Positions 17,050 to 27,380 of a stretch of 41,914 nucleotides of DNA are shown piece by piece. A program made the position numbers and the translations under genes. The DNA is taken from IMG/VR virus record IMGVR_UViG_3300035670_000486, positions 1 to 41,914 of that record; one strand, given 5' to 3'. Below the pieces are notes generated by a model, which worked only from the letters and a program-made list of their open reading frames with translations, had not been told where the DNA came from and did no database searches. This DNA comes from a virus. The first letter of the stretch is position 1. The number at the start of each line of letters is the position of its first letter.

Positions 17050-20000
17050 ATGGCACTTGATTTTAACACAGAACCGTACTTTGACGATTACGACGCTAAG
17101 AAAGACTTTTATCGTGTTCTGTTCCGCCCAAGCTATGCGGTACAGGCACGTGAACTTACTCAGTTGCAAACTATCCTGCAACATCAGGTAGCACGTTTCG
17201 GTGATCACGTATTTAAAAACGGTTCCCAAGTAATCCCAGGTTCAGTGAACGTAGATAATAAAGTTCACTTTATTAAACTTGAACAATTTACTGGTACTGT
17301 TGACGTTTCCACGTATATTGAAACATTCAAGAATAAGATTATCACTGGTGAAACATCTGGTGTTAAAATGCGTGTTCTTGATACTTCTGGCGGTTCTGCT
17401 GTTGTTGATCAATTAAATGTTCCAACACTCTACTGTAAGATTGAAGGTACTGCAGAAGATACTATCACTAATCGTTTGCAGCCAGGCGAAAACATTATCG
17501 CCTACACTGAAGATAACTTAATCTCCACAAACTTCCGCCTATCAGAAGATCAATTAACAGATATTACAGCTGTTATTAAGTTGACTGGTTCTGCTTCTGA
17601 AACTCCAACAACTTATACAAACAATGCTTCTTCTGACGTTATTGGTTATGGTTATAGTGTTGACGTTGGTGCAGGTATCTATTATGTTGACGGCACATTC
17701 GTTCGTAATGACGATCTAAAATTATATGTAAGTCGTTTCAACAACACACCAACTTGTCGTGTTGGTTTTAGAGTTACTGAAGAAACTGTTGCTCCAGAAG
17801 ACGATGAGTCTATCCTAGACAACGCTACTGGTTCTTATAACTTCGCTGCTCCTGGCGCGCACCGTTACAAAATCTCTTTATCTCTAGTTAAGCTACCACT
17901 TACTGGAACAGATACTTTCAAATTCATCGAACTAGTTCGTATTGTTGATGGACGCGTTCATCAGAAAGTTACAAACAGTTCTTACGCTGAATTGGAGAAG
18001 TCTCTTGCTCGTCGCACTTATGATGAGTCTGGTAACTATGAAGTTAACAAGTTCAAACTTTCTGTTCGCGAACATTTGAACGATGGCACAAACCAAGGTA
18101 TCTACACACCATTAGCTGATGGAACACTTCCAGTTGAAGGTGTTACTTATGGTGATGATGATAAATTCTGTTTGGTTGTAGATCCAGGTAAAGCATATAT
18201 CCAAGGTTATGAAGTAGAATCTTCAGCTTCTCAGTTCGTAAACTTTAATAAAGCACGCGAGATTGATGGCGTGGAAGGTAATCACATCCAACGTACTGAT
18301 CAACAAACTGTTGGTCTAAACCTTGGCAGCTATGTAGAAATTAAGAATCTATACAATATCCCAGATATCCTAAACTATGAGAAGGTATATCTGACAAAGG
18401 TTCTACAACCACGTGTTGCTAAAGCTACTTGTACAGTTAATCCATCTACTGGTGAAATTTCAACTGTCACTTTAGTTGACGGTGGTACTGGTTATACTGC
18501 TGGTTGGGATGAGAGCACACCAGGGTGGTCTGCTCACTTCTCAGTTGTCGCAAGAACTGGCACTGGTTCTGGTGCTCAATTAAACGTTACTGTCACAAAC
18601 GGTGTTGTGACTGGTATTACTATCGCTGCAGGTGGTTCTAATTACAGCGCATCTGTTCCACCAGAGATTCGTTTAGACTATAACATCCCTGTTGGTGTGC
18701 AACCATCACAATCTAACATTGTAGGTACTGCCCGTGTTAGAGGTATCCAACTATCTGATATTGATTCTTCAGTTGATACTAATTCCATCTACAGACTAGG
18801 TCTTTTCGACATCAAGATGTTCGAAGGTCAATCTTTTGAACGTGATGTTAAGTCTGTAATTGGCTTAGGTGTTACTGATAACTTCGCTTGCGATATTTCT
18901 CCATCAACATATGCGATCCCAGGTACTGCAACTTCAATATCTGGCGACACAGTTATCAAAGGTCAAGGTACAGTTTTCAACTCTACTATTAAAATCGGCG
19001 ATATCGTTTTCTTGAATGATGTGTTTATTGGTACTGTTGCACAAACTACTGGTACTGTAAGCGGAACAGAACTTGGTAACTTTGCGTTCCAATTGTCTGG
19101 TAACGCACCAGTAAGTATTGCAAACGCACGTATTACAGTTTTCAGCACTAAGCTAAACCTACCAACATTCGAATCTCTACTATTCCCAGTTGGTCAAAAT
19201 AACATCAAGACTCTACGTGGTTACTTGAATGGTGCAGACAGCTTCAAGAATAGCAGCATCATCGTTCGTCGTCAATTTGAGGTTCGTTCTTCTACAAGTA
19301 ACTCTGTAACATGGGAGCTAACTGCCGATAACGAAAACTTCTTGTCTGATCAAGATGATTCTAACTATTTGTTAGTGAACGTTAATTCTGGTCTACCAGT
19401 TTATTGGACAGTTGATGATACTTCTAAAGTATATGTCTCGTTCGACAATGACGAGAACCGCACAGAAGTTACATTCAACAACGTTCCACCAGGTCAGAAC
19501 TATTATTTGATCGCTTCTGTCCTTCAATATTCTAACTCTGCTCAAGAAGCTGTTAAGTCTCTAAACAAGACAGGTTCTATGGAGATCGAGAACAAGAAGA
19601 TTGTAAACTCAAATACTATTGAGTTGGCTCATGCTGATATCTTCAAATTAGTAAGCGTTGAAATGACACCAGATGATGGTACTTACACGTTCAACGAAGA
19701 TAACGTTGTAGATATTACTGATCGTTACACTTTGGATAACGGTCAACGTTCTTCTTACTACACTTATGGTGCATTGAACTTAAAACCAGGGCAGCCTGTA
19801 CCAAATGGTCCAATTCGCGTTAAGTACTGGTATTTCACTTACTCTAAGTCTGGTGGCAACGGTGGCAACTACTTCTCTGTAGACTCTTACACTATTGGCA
19901 CTAACGGTATCAAGTATGAAGAAATCCCTTCATACTTCACAACTGATGCTGTTACTGGTAAGACTAAAGAAGTTAGTTTGACTGACGTTGTTGACTTCCG

Positions 20001-23000
20001 TCCAGTTCTAACTGCACCTTCTGCAAACGCATGGAACCCAGAGCTACCAATGCTTGGTTCTGATATGGCTTGCCCTCGCGCAAACTACGTTGGTCGTATC
20101 GACAAAGTTGCTCTTGACTCTTTCGGTAAGTTTAATGTTATTACTGGTGTTCCTGCTGAGACCCCTAAAGAACCAGATGATCCAAAAGAAGGTATGGTTC
20201 TTGCAACTGTTACAGTTCCACCATACACTAAGTCTGTTAAAGACGTTACTGTAACACAACGTGACAACCGTCGTTACACAATGCGCGACATTGGTCGTCT
20301 AGAGCGTCGCATCAATAAACTTGAATACTATGTAACTCTATCTCTACTTGAGAAGGATACTGCTCAACTTTCTATCGTTGATGAGACTACTGGTCTAGAT
20401 CGTTTCAAGAACGGTTTCATTGTTGACCAATTTACTGGTCACGGTGTTGGTGATGTTAAACACGAAGACTATCGCATTGCTGTTGATTCTAAGAACAAGA
20501 TTCTGCGCCCAATGCACTATACCAACGCAGTTGAGTTAGTTGAAGATTTAACATCTGGTTCTGACCGTGGTAACAAGACTTACCAGAAGACTGGCGATCT
20601 AATCACTCTACCATATACTGAACAAGATTATATCTTCAACGTTAATGCAACTCGTACAATGGACGTTCGTGCCATCTCAATGGGTGCGTTCAAAGGACAA
20701 GTATATCTGTTCCCAGAAGGTGATAACTGGAAGTCTGTAAATCGTCGTCCAGACCTAACTGTTATTGATGATAACAACTACGATGCGATCAAATTTATCG
20801 CTGACTACACTGGTGTAACTGGTACTGATTGGAACGAGTGGCAAACTCACTGGACTTCAATCACAACTACAACATCAGAGTATCGTTCTGGAAACACTCA
20901 ATACGAAGCTACAACTACAAATTACAGCGGTTACAACGATCGTTCTGGTGTAACAACTACTTTAACTTCTTCTGTTAACACTCAGTCTTATGGTGATCGT
21001 GTTGTGGATATGTCTTATATCCCTTACATGAGAGCAAGACCAGTTACCTTCGTTGCTCAGAACTTGAAGCCAAATACACGTTTCTATCCATTCTTTGATA
21101 AGATTCCTGTTAAAGAATATGTGAAGCCAGCTGATGTGTTTAAGGTTACTCGCGTTTCTAACTCTCTAATGAATTTTGAGTTAGCAGACCTTCAAAACAA
21201 CGTTCTAGTTGATGATCCACGTCGTTCTTTTGATGGCACTGTTTATAGATCAGTTGTTGGAGAAACTGGTAGCCGTGTTGAACCAGCGTTCAGTTTTGGT
21301 GATGTTATTACCAATACAACTCATACTGCAACAAACATTGTTTCTATTGCTAACCTGATTGCTCCAGCTACAACTTTCACAATGGTTGTTTCTGATACTA
21401 GCAACTTATATGTTGGTAACCACGTTGTTCTATACAATCTAAACTACCACAACTCAACTCCAGCTACACGTTGGCAAGATTACTCTGGTACAGTTATTCC
21501 AGTAAGTAACAAACTTATCAACCCAGCTGCAAGTTCTAAGCAACTTAACTTGAGAACTTTCAAGATTGTTGCTATCAACGGTGGCACTTTAACTCTTGGT
21601 AACATTGACGGTTCTTCTATCGAAGCGTTTGATGCATATTCTACTGCGTCTTATGATGATGGACAGAAAGGTCGTTTATACCGTCTAAAGGCTTCTGCTG
21701 TTGTGGCTTATGGCGGAATGATTCATAGCTCAGATACTATTGGTCCAATCCAACAAGACATTCACGTTGTTAACATCAAGAACGGATTTGGCGTTGGTGA
21801 GACTTTAACTGGTACTGTTGCAATCGGTTCTACTGGCTCTTACAACGGTTTCGTTGTTAATGAGATCAATAGTGCAACTACTGGCGTTGTAATGAAGAGC
21901 ATCGGTGGTCATAGCACTACTGATGACGATGGTTCTGTTGTTGGTGTATTCTTTATCCCAGAAACTGATGCTTTGGCATTCCGTACTGGTGAGCGTACAT
22001 TCAAGCTAACAGATAACCTATCTGATAGCAGCGCACAATTCGACTCTTCAGGTTCTGCTGTTTACTACGCACAAGGTATCGCTCTTGACAAAGAACGTAC
22101 TGTTGTTTCTACTCGTGCTGCGCAGTTTATCCAATCTGCTGCATACGAAAACACGCGCGACCAAGGTCTACCGCCAGTTCGTCGTTCTACAACTTCTACT
22201 CGTGTTCTATACCAATACAGTACTGACCCATTGGCTCAGACTTTCGTGGTTAACAATCCAGGTGGTGCGTTTGTAACTGGAATTGATTTGTACTTCTCTG
22301 AAGCTGGTCGCCGTCCAGTTGCTCTAGAACTACGTCCAACTGACAATGGTGTTCCTTCTTCTACTAAGGTTATCCCATTCTCTCAAGTTGTTAGAACTCC
22401 TTCTGAGATCGTAGTTTCTGAAGACAGCTCTAAACCAACTTCGTTCAAGTTCAGATCTCCAATCTATCTACAAGATAACGAAACATATGCGTTCGTTGTT
22501 ATGACTGACGAACCAGGTGCCCAAATGTGGGTGTCTGAGATGGGTCAGAGAGACATCTTAACTGGTAACACTATTGCTGGACAACCTCTAACTGGTTCTC
22601 TGTATGCGTCTCAAAACGCTCAAGAGTGGGAAATTCACACTCTGTTGGATATTAAGTTTGTTCTTCGCACTGCTAAGTTCAACACTAATGTTCAATCTGA
22701 ATTGTTCTTGAAGAACGTATCGCCAGAGAATATTGGTCTTGACAGCAATCCATTCACTATCACTACTGGTCTTACAAAGGTTCGCGTTAAAGCTAGAAAC
22801 CACGGTTTAATGGCTGGACATACTGTAACTATCAGAGGTGTACCACAAGGTTTTCATGGTTCAATTGACCCAACTAAAGGTATCCCAGACACGTTGTTCA
22901 ATACAACACATGAGGTTCTTTCTGAAGGTCTAGATAAAGATAGTTTCATTATCCAGTTGACTACAACTGAAGCTGGTAGCGGAAATAACTTACTATCTGG

Positions 23001-24372
23001 CACATCCGCTGACTTCACTACTGGTCAATATGGTGGAAGCACAGTTTCTATCACCCGTGGTCTATTCATGGATGACTTGTATCTGAAGACTTCTGACCTA
23101 GTGTTTACTGATACAAAGGTTGATTACTACGCTAAAACAATGAACACAAACAGTGTGATTGGCGAGTATCTTCCAGTTGTTGCAAATAGCGATAACAACT
23201 TCAATACACGCATGATGATCCCTGCGTTAGAAAACTACAATACTGTTAACAACGTTAAAGTAGCCCCTCTGCAAATTAAAGCAGTGTTGTCTTCTACAAA
23301 CCCTAACGTTTCTCCAGTTATTGACTTGCAACAATTGTCTGGCTTTGCTATCTCTAACTTGATCAACAATACTTCTGCTTCTGAAATTAACGTTGCTGGT
23401 ATTGATACTCGCGTGCTGTTAACTGCAAACGATATCGTAACTGCTGATACAGAAGAACAAGGTACTGGTAATCTTACATCAGCTAGCACTTCTAGCACTT
23501 CTATTGCTGGTACTGATACTTTGTTTAGATCTCAAGTATTCCCAGGTAACAAGCTGTACAGAAAGAGCGATAACCAACTAATTGGTACTGTTGCTACTGT
23601 TAGCGGTACTGTTGACACTAGTTTAACTCTGACTGCTAACTCTCTAATTGATATTAGTGGCGCAACTGAGTTTATCATTCAAGCTAACCCAACTCTATCT
23701 TTCGCGAACAACGCTGATGGTTTGGGTAAGATTAGCACTAACATTGATACTGCGGATAACCTGTTGTCTTCAGCAAGTGTTGGTAAAGTAATGATCATCA
23801 CTGGCGTTGATGGCGATGCTGTATCTCCAAAACTAATCGACGGCACTTATACAATTACTGACGTTCAAGTTATCGAAGACAGAACTGTTTATGCTGGTAA
23901 CTCTGAGGGTGATATCTGTATCATTACTCTAGATCGTGGTTTTGGCACTACTGCCACTATTGACATGATCACTGATGGTAATTTCAATATCTCTATCTTG
24001 GATAAATATGTTGATGATACTGCACCATACGGAGCTTCTAACAATGCTAACTACATTACAAGAACTCTATCTCTAGCTGAACCAGCGGAAGTTATCAAGG
24101 TTATGTTTGATGCAAACATTCCAAACAGCACTGAGATCAAGGTGTATTACAGAACTTGGACTGGCAACGACGTTGATTTGAGAAAGCTACGTTGGAATGA
24201 TACTGGTTACGTGAGCGACGCCAAAGACGTAAGCAGTGATTTCGTAGAACGTGAAATCACTAAGTCTGGTATCCCATCATTCAACAACCTACAAATCAAG
24301 ATTGTTATGAAGTCTACTAGACCTGTTGCTGTTCCTAAGATTAAAAACCTAAGAGTATTGGCGCTTACATAA
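17050..24372 (+). CDS. Giant DUF4815 virion protein (baseplate/fibre-attachment structural protein)
   Basis: At 2440 aa this is the largest gene in the window. The N-terminus (YFDDYDAKKDFYRVLFRPSY, AVQARELTQLQTILQHQVAR, NGSQVIPG) is the DUF4815 signature found in large structural proteins of cyanophages and other marine T4-like phages. Residues ~460-545 hold two GSGYT-type repeats. Near 1073 is a helical segment, MRDIGRLERRINKLEYYVTL, probably coiled coil. Near 1720-1760 is a conserved DPLAQTFVVNNPGGAFVTGI region, and the end is FNNLQIKIVMKSTRPVAVPK followed by a short strand. It lies between gp8 and the fibres, where T4 has gp9-gp12, so it probably replaces some of them as the peripheral baseplate arm that carries fibres. 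That role is inferred from position. Confidence 0.85.
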   Translation: MALDFNTEPYFDDYDAKKDFYRVLFRPSYAVQARELTQLQTILQHQVARFGDHVFKNGSQVIPGSVNVDNKVHFIKLEQFTGTVDVSTYIETFKNKIITGETSGVKMRVLDTSGGSAVVDQLNVPTLYCKIEGTAEDTITNRLQPGENIIAYTEDNLISTNFRLSEDQLTDITAVIKLTGSASETPTTYTNNASSDVIGYGYSVDVGAGIYYVDGTFVRNDDLKLYVSRFNNTPTCRVGFRVTEETVAPEDDESILDNATGSYNFAAPGAHRYKISLSLVKLPLTGTDTFKFIELVRIVDGRVHQKVTNSSYAELEKSLARRTYDESGNYEVNKFKLSVREHLNDGTNQGIYTPLADGTLPVEGVTYGDDDKFCLVVDPGKAYIQGYEVESSASQFVNFNKAREIDGVEGNHIQRTDQQTVGLNLGSYVEIKNLYNIPDILNYEKVYLTKVLQPRVAKATCTVNPSTGEISTVTLVDGGTGYTAGWDESTPGWSAHFSVVARTGTGSGAQLNVTVTNGVVTGITIAAGGSNYSASVPPEIRLDYNIPVGVQPSQSNIVGTARVRGIQLSDIDSSVDTNSIYRLGLFDIKMFEGQSFERDVKSVIGLGVTDNFACDISPSTYAIPGTATSISGDTVIKGQGTVFNSTIKIGDIVFLNDVFIGTVAQTTGTVSGTELGNFAFQLSGNAPVSIANARITVFSTKLNLPTFESLLFPVGQNNIKTLRGYLNGADSFKNSSIIVRRQFEVRSSTSNSVTWELTADNENFLSDQDDSNYLLVNVNSGLPVYWTVDDTSKVYVSFDNDENRTEVTFNNVPPGQNYYLIASVLQYSNSAQEAVKSLNKTGSMEIENKKIVNSNTIELAHADIFKLVSVEMTPDDGTYTFNEDNVVDITDRYTLDNGQRSSYYTYGALNLKPGQPVPNGPIRVKYWYFTYSKSGGNGGNYFSVDSYTIGTNGIKYEEIPSYFTTDAVTGKTKEVSLTDVVDFRPVLTAPSANAWNPELPMLGSDMACPRANYVGRIDKVALDSFGKFNVITGVPAETPKEPDDPKEGMVLATVTVPPYTKSVKDVTVTQRDNRRYTMRDIGRLERRINKLEYYVTLSLLEKDTAQLSIVDETTGLDRFKNGFIVDQFTGHGVGDVKHEDYRIAVDSKNKILRPMHYTNAVELVEDLTSGSDRGNKTYQKTGDLITLPYTEQDYIFNVNATRTMDVRAISMGAFKGQVYLFPEGDNWKSVNRRPDLTVIDDNNYDAIKFIADYTGVTGTDWNEWQTHWTSITTTTSEYRSGNTQYEATTTNYSGYNDRSGVTTTLTSSVNTQSYGDRVVDMSYIPYMRARPVTFVAQNLKPNTRFYPFFDKIPVKEYVKPADVFKVTRVSNSLMNFELADLQNNVLVDDPRRSFDGTVYRSVVGETGSRVEPAFSFGDVITNTTHTATNIVSIANLIAPATTFTMVVSDTSNLYVGNHVVLYNLNYHNSTPATRWQDYSGTVIPVSNKLINPAASSKQLNLRTFKIVAINGGTLTLGNIDGSSIEAFDAYSTASYDDGQKGRLYRLKASAVVAYGGMIHSSDTIGPIQQDIHVVNIKNGFGVGETLTGTVAIGSTGSYNGFVVNEINSATTGVVMKSIGGHSTTDDDGSVVGVFFIPETDALAFRTGERTFKLTDNLSDSSAQFDSSGSAVYYAQGIALDKERTVVSTRAAQFIQSAAYENTRDQGLPPVRRSTTSTRVLYQYSTDPLAQTFVVNNPGGAFVTGIDLYFSEAGRRPVALELRPTDNGVPSSTKVIPFSQVVRTPSEIVVSEDSSKPTSFKFRSPIYLQDNETYAFVVMTDEPGAQMWVSEMGQRDILTGNTIAGQPLTGSLYASQNAQEWEIHTLLDIKFVLRTAKFNTNVQSELFLKNVSPENIGLDSNPFTITTGLTKVRVKARNHGLMAGHTVTIRGVPQGFHGSIDPTKGIPDTLFNTTHEVLSEGLDKDSFIIQLTTTEAGSGNNLLSGTSADFTTGQYGGSTVSITRGLFMDDLYLKTSDLVFTDTKVDYYAKTMNTNSVIGEYLPVVANSDNNFNTRMMIPALENYNTVNNVKVAPLQIKAVLSSTNPNVSPVIDLQQLSGFAISNLINNTSASEINVAGIDTRVLLTANDIVTADTEEQGTGNLTSASTSSTSIAGTDTLFRSQVFPGNKLYRKSDNQLIGTVATVSGTVDTSLTLTANSLIDISGATEFIIQANPTLSFANNADGLGKISTNIDTADNLLSSASVGKVMIITGVDGDAVSPKLIDGTYTITDVQVIEDRTVYAGNSEGDICIITLDRGFGTTATIDMITDGNFNISILDKYVDDTAPYGASNNANYITRTLSLAEPAEVIKVMFDANIPNSTEIKVYYRTWTGNDVDLRKLRWNDTGYVSDAKDVSSDFVEREITKSGIPSFNNLQIKIVMKSTRPVAVPKIKNLRVLALT
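18430..18690 (+). repeat. GSGYT-type repeats in the DUF4815 protein (two units)
   Basis: The two units read TLVDGGTGYTAGWDESTPGW with a following GTGSGAQLNVTV segment, and IAAGGSNYSASVPPEIRLDY. They share the Gly-Tyr turn and Gly-x-Gly-Ala segment of the gp18 and gp8 arrays. Confidence 0.75.
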
Positions 24373-24373
24373 A

Positions 24374-24622
24374 ATGAGTTTAGAAAAAGTTGAGGGTTAC
24401 ACCCATCTTAGAAAAGACACCTCCTCTGGGGGTGTCGTAAATGTTGACAAAAAGTCTTTCGCTTCGTATAAGACGCAAAGACTTTTTGCTCTTCAAAAAC
24501 AAGAAGAAACTAAACATACAATTGATTCTGTAACTAGGTTAGAAACAGAAATAAATAATATCAAGAGCGACATGCAAGACATCAAGGTTATGTTGATGTC
24601 ATTACTAGAAAAAGGTAAATAA
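24374..24622 (+). CDS. Small conserved T4-like protein with C-terminal coiled coil, 82 aa
   Basis: This short protein begins MSLEKVEGYTHLRKDTSSGG and has VVNVDKKSFASYKTQR. I recall the HL.(K/R)D..(S/T)G(A/G)(I/V)(V/I)N.D pattern from small conserved proteins next to structural genes in marine T4-like phages. The last ~35 residues (DSVTRLETEINNIKSDMQDI, then KVMLMSLLEKG) show heptad spacing of Ile/Leu/Met and should form a coiled coil. It starts one base after the DUF4815 stop and overlaps the next fibre gene start by one base (TAATG), so it is coupled to both. A role as a connector or assembly factor for the fibre is possible. A strong DNA hairpin lies inside its 5' coding part (see findings). 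Confidence 0.78.
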   Translation: MSLEKVEGYTHLRKDTSSGGVVNVDKKSFASYKTQRLFALQKQEETKHTIDSVTRLETEINNIKSDMQDIKVMLMSLLEKGK

Positions 24623-25845
24623 TGGCTATCATTCATTTAAGACAAGATAAAGAAAGACCACTTACAATTGAAGAGGTCGATTCCAATTTTGATTCTTTAA
24701 ACCAAGAAGTTGCACAAAAGCTAGACACGATCTCGTTCACTGCAGAAAACATTCTGAACTTGTTGGAACCAGTTTCTGGTACAGACTCTACAGTTGACGC
24801 TAATAGGCTTCAAGGGTATTATCCAAGTAGAACCTCTCAACCAAACACAGTTGCAATTAGAGATTCTCTTTCTAACATCTACGCAAACCAGTTTTATGGT
24901 GTACACGTTGGTGCTGTTCTTGGTAACGTTACAGGTAACTTAGTTGGTACTGTAACTGGTAATGCATCAAACGTTGATGGTGTTGTTCAAGTTGAACATG
25001 GTGGAACTGGCGCTTCAAACGTTGCAAGTGCAAGAAACAACCTTGGACTTGGTAACATGGCTGTTCAAACCAAGGATAATATTGATATCACTGGTGGTAC
25101 AATTACTGGCATTACTGATATCACTGTTGCTGATGGTGGCACGGGTGCTTCAAATGCTTCTGGTGCTCGTTCAAACCTTGGTTTAGTTATCGGTTCTGAC
25201 GTTCAAGCATACGCTGCAACATTATCTGGTTTATCTGCTACATCAGGCGATGGTATCTTAGTTAGAACTACTACAAACTCTGCAGTTGTTCGTAAGTTTG
25301 TGGCTGGTAACTCTATCAACCTTACAAATGCAACTGGAGTTGCAGGTGATATCAATATTGGCGTTTCTCTGACACCTTCATTCAGCAGCATCACTAAAGT
25401 TGGAACAAACGGTTCTGGTGACCTTGGTCAAAGTAGCAATCGCTGGGGTGTTATTTGGGGGCAAGGTTTATCTGTTGGAACAACTGCTGCAGCTGGTGCT
25501 GGTGAAGTATTGGCAACTGGTAACGTTGTAGCGTATTACTCTGATGACAATTTAAAGACTAAACTTGGTAGGGTTGAAAACGCTCTTGATAAGATTGAAG
25601 AGCTAGAAGGTTTCTATTACGAGGCTAACCAAACTGCCCAAGATCTAGGGTATAAAGTAAAGCGCGAGGTTGGAGTTTCCGCTCAAAGAACTAAAGGTGT
25701 TATGCCCGAGATTGTTCACCCTGCCCCAATCGACGATAAATACTTAACAGTTGATTACGAACGTTTCGCTCCATTGTTTATCGAAGGTATCAAAGAGTTA
25801 AGAGCTGAACTTCGTTCTATCAAAAAACATATTGGGATGGAGTAA
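24622..25845 (+). CDS. Tail fibre with C-terminal S74 intramolecular chaperone
   Basis: This 407-aa fibre starts with an attachment motif common in T4-like fibres (PLTIEEVDSNFDSLNQEVAQ). It continues with repeats such as VEHGGTGASNVASARNNLGL and VADGGTGASNASGARSNLGL, typical shaft units. It ends in a Peptidase_S74/intramolecular chaperone auto-processing domain. The domain starts at YYSDDNLKTKLGRVENALDK (Ser of SDDNLK is the candidate self-cleavage residue) and includes IEELEGFYYEANQ, VGVSAQRTKGVMPEIVHPA and YERFAPLFIEGIKELRAEL. In S74 fibres the chaperone drives trimer folding and then cuts itself off. The mature fibre would therefore lose about the last 110 residues. It is the first fibre of the cassette. 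Confidence 0.92.
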   Translation: MAIIHLRQDKERPLTIEEVDSNFDSLNQEVAQKLDTISFTAENILNLLEPVSGTDSTVDANRLQGYYPSRTSQPNTVAIRDSLSNIYANQFYGVHVGAVLGNVTGNLVGTVTGNASNVDGVVQVEHGGTGASNVASARNNLGLGNMAVQTKDNIDITGGTITGITDITVADGGTGASNASGARSNLGLVIGSDVQAYAATLSGLSATSGDGILVRTTTNSAVVRKFVAGNSINLTNATGVAGDINIGVSLTPSFSSITKVGTNGSGDLGQSSNRWGVIWGQGLSVGTTAAAGAGEVLATGNVVAYYSDDNLKTKLGRVENALDKIEELEGFYYEANQTAQDLGYKVKREVGVSAQRTKGVMPEIVHPAPIDDKYLTVDYERFAPLFIEGIKELRAELRSIKKHIGME

Positions 25846-25848
25846 TAG

Positions 25849-27051
25849 ATGCCATTAATTACCACTCGCTCAACTACCGCTGTAGATGCGACAACTAAAA
25901 ATTCACCATTAACAAACACTGAAATTGATACCAACTTTATCAATTTAAATAACGCATTAATTCAATCTGGCGATATTACAGGGTTTTCTGATAGAACTTC
26001 AAGCACTCTATCATTTAACGATTCAACCAGAACGCTAACATTAGCGCCAACTGGTTCTAATTTCACAATTTACTATAAAGGTAAAGCTGTTGTTATAAGT
26101 TCATCCCAAACAGTTACTATCGCTAACTCAGCTGGTTCACACTGGATTCATTGGGATTATTCTCAAAATAGATTAATTGACCTTGGAAACTCACCCAACT
26201 TCAAAGATAATCTTTTGGTTGCATACATTTATTGGGATTCTTCATCAACGTATGCGATGATTTTCGCGGATGAACGACATTCTGTTTCTAGAGATTTAAA
26301 CTGGCACTATTATCAACACACAACAAATGGTGCCATTTGGAAGTCTGGTGGTGATGCTACTTATACTGTAAACAATACAAACACTGTTGGTATTGCTTTC
26401 TCTTCTCCAATTGTTTTAGCTGATGAAGACTTAGAACATTCTATCACAAACTCTGAATCGCCAGCTCTTCCATATGAACAGACATTGTCTAACCAAGTTG
26501 CAGGGTTGGCGAACCTACCAATAGTTTATCTAAATGGTACATCATATAAACAACTTTCAGCTACAACTATTCCATGGTACCCATCTACAACAAGGGCATA
26601 CTATAACCCTGTTGCTTCAGGTTCTGGTTCATTAACAACCGCAGCCGCCGACGACACATATATTGTGTATTGGGTTGTCGCGACAAACGACACTCGTGCT
26701 CCTATTAAATTAATTATGGGTAGAAACGCATGGAATTCAGTTGGCGAAGCAGAAACAGAGAATTTTGATTCTTATGGTTTCCCTATGCCTGAAGTTGCAC
26801 CAATGTATAAGGTCATTCTAAAGACTAGATCTTCTTATACTCAAAACACAGCTCGTGTTAACATTATCTCTATCAGAGAAATTGTAGGTAAACAAAACGC
26901 TAGAGCAAATACATTTGATACATTATCTCATGATGCTCTATCAGATAGATTTTCATCAAACCAACATAGCATTAGTTCAATCACTGATTTACAGGCAACG
27001 TTAGATAGCGTCGCTGGTGCTTCTGTTGCTATGGCTATCGCACTAGGATAA
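25849..27051 (+). CDS. Putative tail fibre protein, 400 aa
   Basis: The N-terminus carries the same kind of attachment motif as the preceding fibre (SPLTNTEIDTNFINLNNAL). The middle is beta-rich with many Trp/Tyr/Ser residues (SAGSHWIHWDYSQNRLIDLG, then YIYWDSSSTYAMIFADERH). The C-terminus (LSHDALSDRFSSNQHSISSI, then DLQATLDSVAGA) is a helical segment that could trimerise. No S74, collar or C1q element is seen. It starts three bases after the S74 fibre. A similar 'fibre or large virion protein' is common at this site in marine T4-like phages, but the role of this one is inferred from the N-terminal motif and context. Confidence 0.75.
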   Translation: MPLITTRSTTAVDATTKNSPLTNTEIDTNFINLNNALIQSGDITGFSDRTSSTLSFNDSTRTLTLAPTGSNFTIYYKGKAVVISSSQTVTIANSAGSHWIHWDYSQNRLIDLGNSPNFKDNLLVAYIYWDSSSTYAMIFADERHSVSRDLNWHYYQHTTNGAIWKSGGDATYTVNNTNTVGIAFSSPIVLADEDLEHSITNSESPALPYEQTLSNQVAGLANLPIVYLNGTSYKQLSATTIPWYPSTTRAYYNPVASGSGSLTTAAADDTYIVYWVVATNDTRAPIKLIMGRNAWNSVGEAETENFDSYGFPMPEVAPMYKVILKTRSSYTQNTARVNIISIREIVGKQNARANTFDTLSHDALSDRFSSNQHSISSITDLQATLDSVAGASVAMAIALG

Positions 27052-27062
27052 TAAATAAAGTT

Positions 27063-27380
27063 ATGGCTAATACATTTAAATCTTATCTTGCTTCTAACGT
27101 TACTGCTCAAACATCAGTTTTAACTGCAGCAGTAAGCACACAAACCACGTTGATTGGTTTATCCGCAGCTAATACAACAACTGGTGCAGCCTCTGTTACA
27201 GTTGTATTATCTAGAAGCGGAAGCGACTATCACGTTATTAAAAACGCAGCTGTCCCTGCTAATGATGCTCTAGTTTTATATGGTGGAGATCAGAAACTAG
27301 TAATGCAGGCTGGAGATGTCTTAAAAGTTACTTCTTCTGCTGCAGTTGATATCATTGTTTCAGTTCTTGAGGTGAATTAA
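27063..27380 (+). CDS. Small beta-sandwich structural protein, 105 aa
   Basis: The protein begins MANTFKSYLASNVTAQTSVL, followed by alternating Thr/Val/Ser strands (AASVTVVLSRSGSDYHVIKN, AVPANDALVLYGGDQKLVMQ, AGDVLKVTSSAAVDIIVSVL). I recall this layout from small virion proteins of marine T4-like phages. It resembles an adaptor or cap more than an enzyme. There is no signal peptide. It lies between two fibre genes, overlaps the next ATG by one base, and probably associates with the fibres or the tail. An AATAAATA octamer ends five bases before the start and no Shine-Dalgarno sequence is present. Confidence 0.78.
   Translation: MANTFKSYLASNVTAQTSVLTAAVSTQTTLIGLSAANTTTGAASVTVVLSRSGSDYHVIKNAAVPANDALVLYGGDQKLVMQAGDVLKVTSSAAVDIIVSVLEVN

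Noticed and set aside
24550-24557. AATAAATA inside the 82-aa gene, 64 bp before the S74 fibre
   Set aside because: Could be a late promoter, but the string is also formed by ordinary Glu-Ile-Asn-Asn codons, and similar strings occur inside other genes (7582, 12790, 24001), so it was not called.
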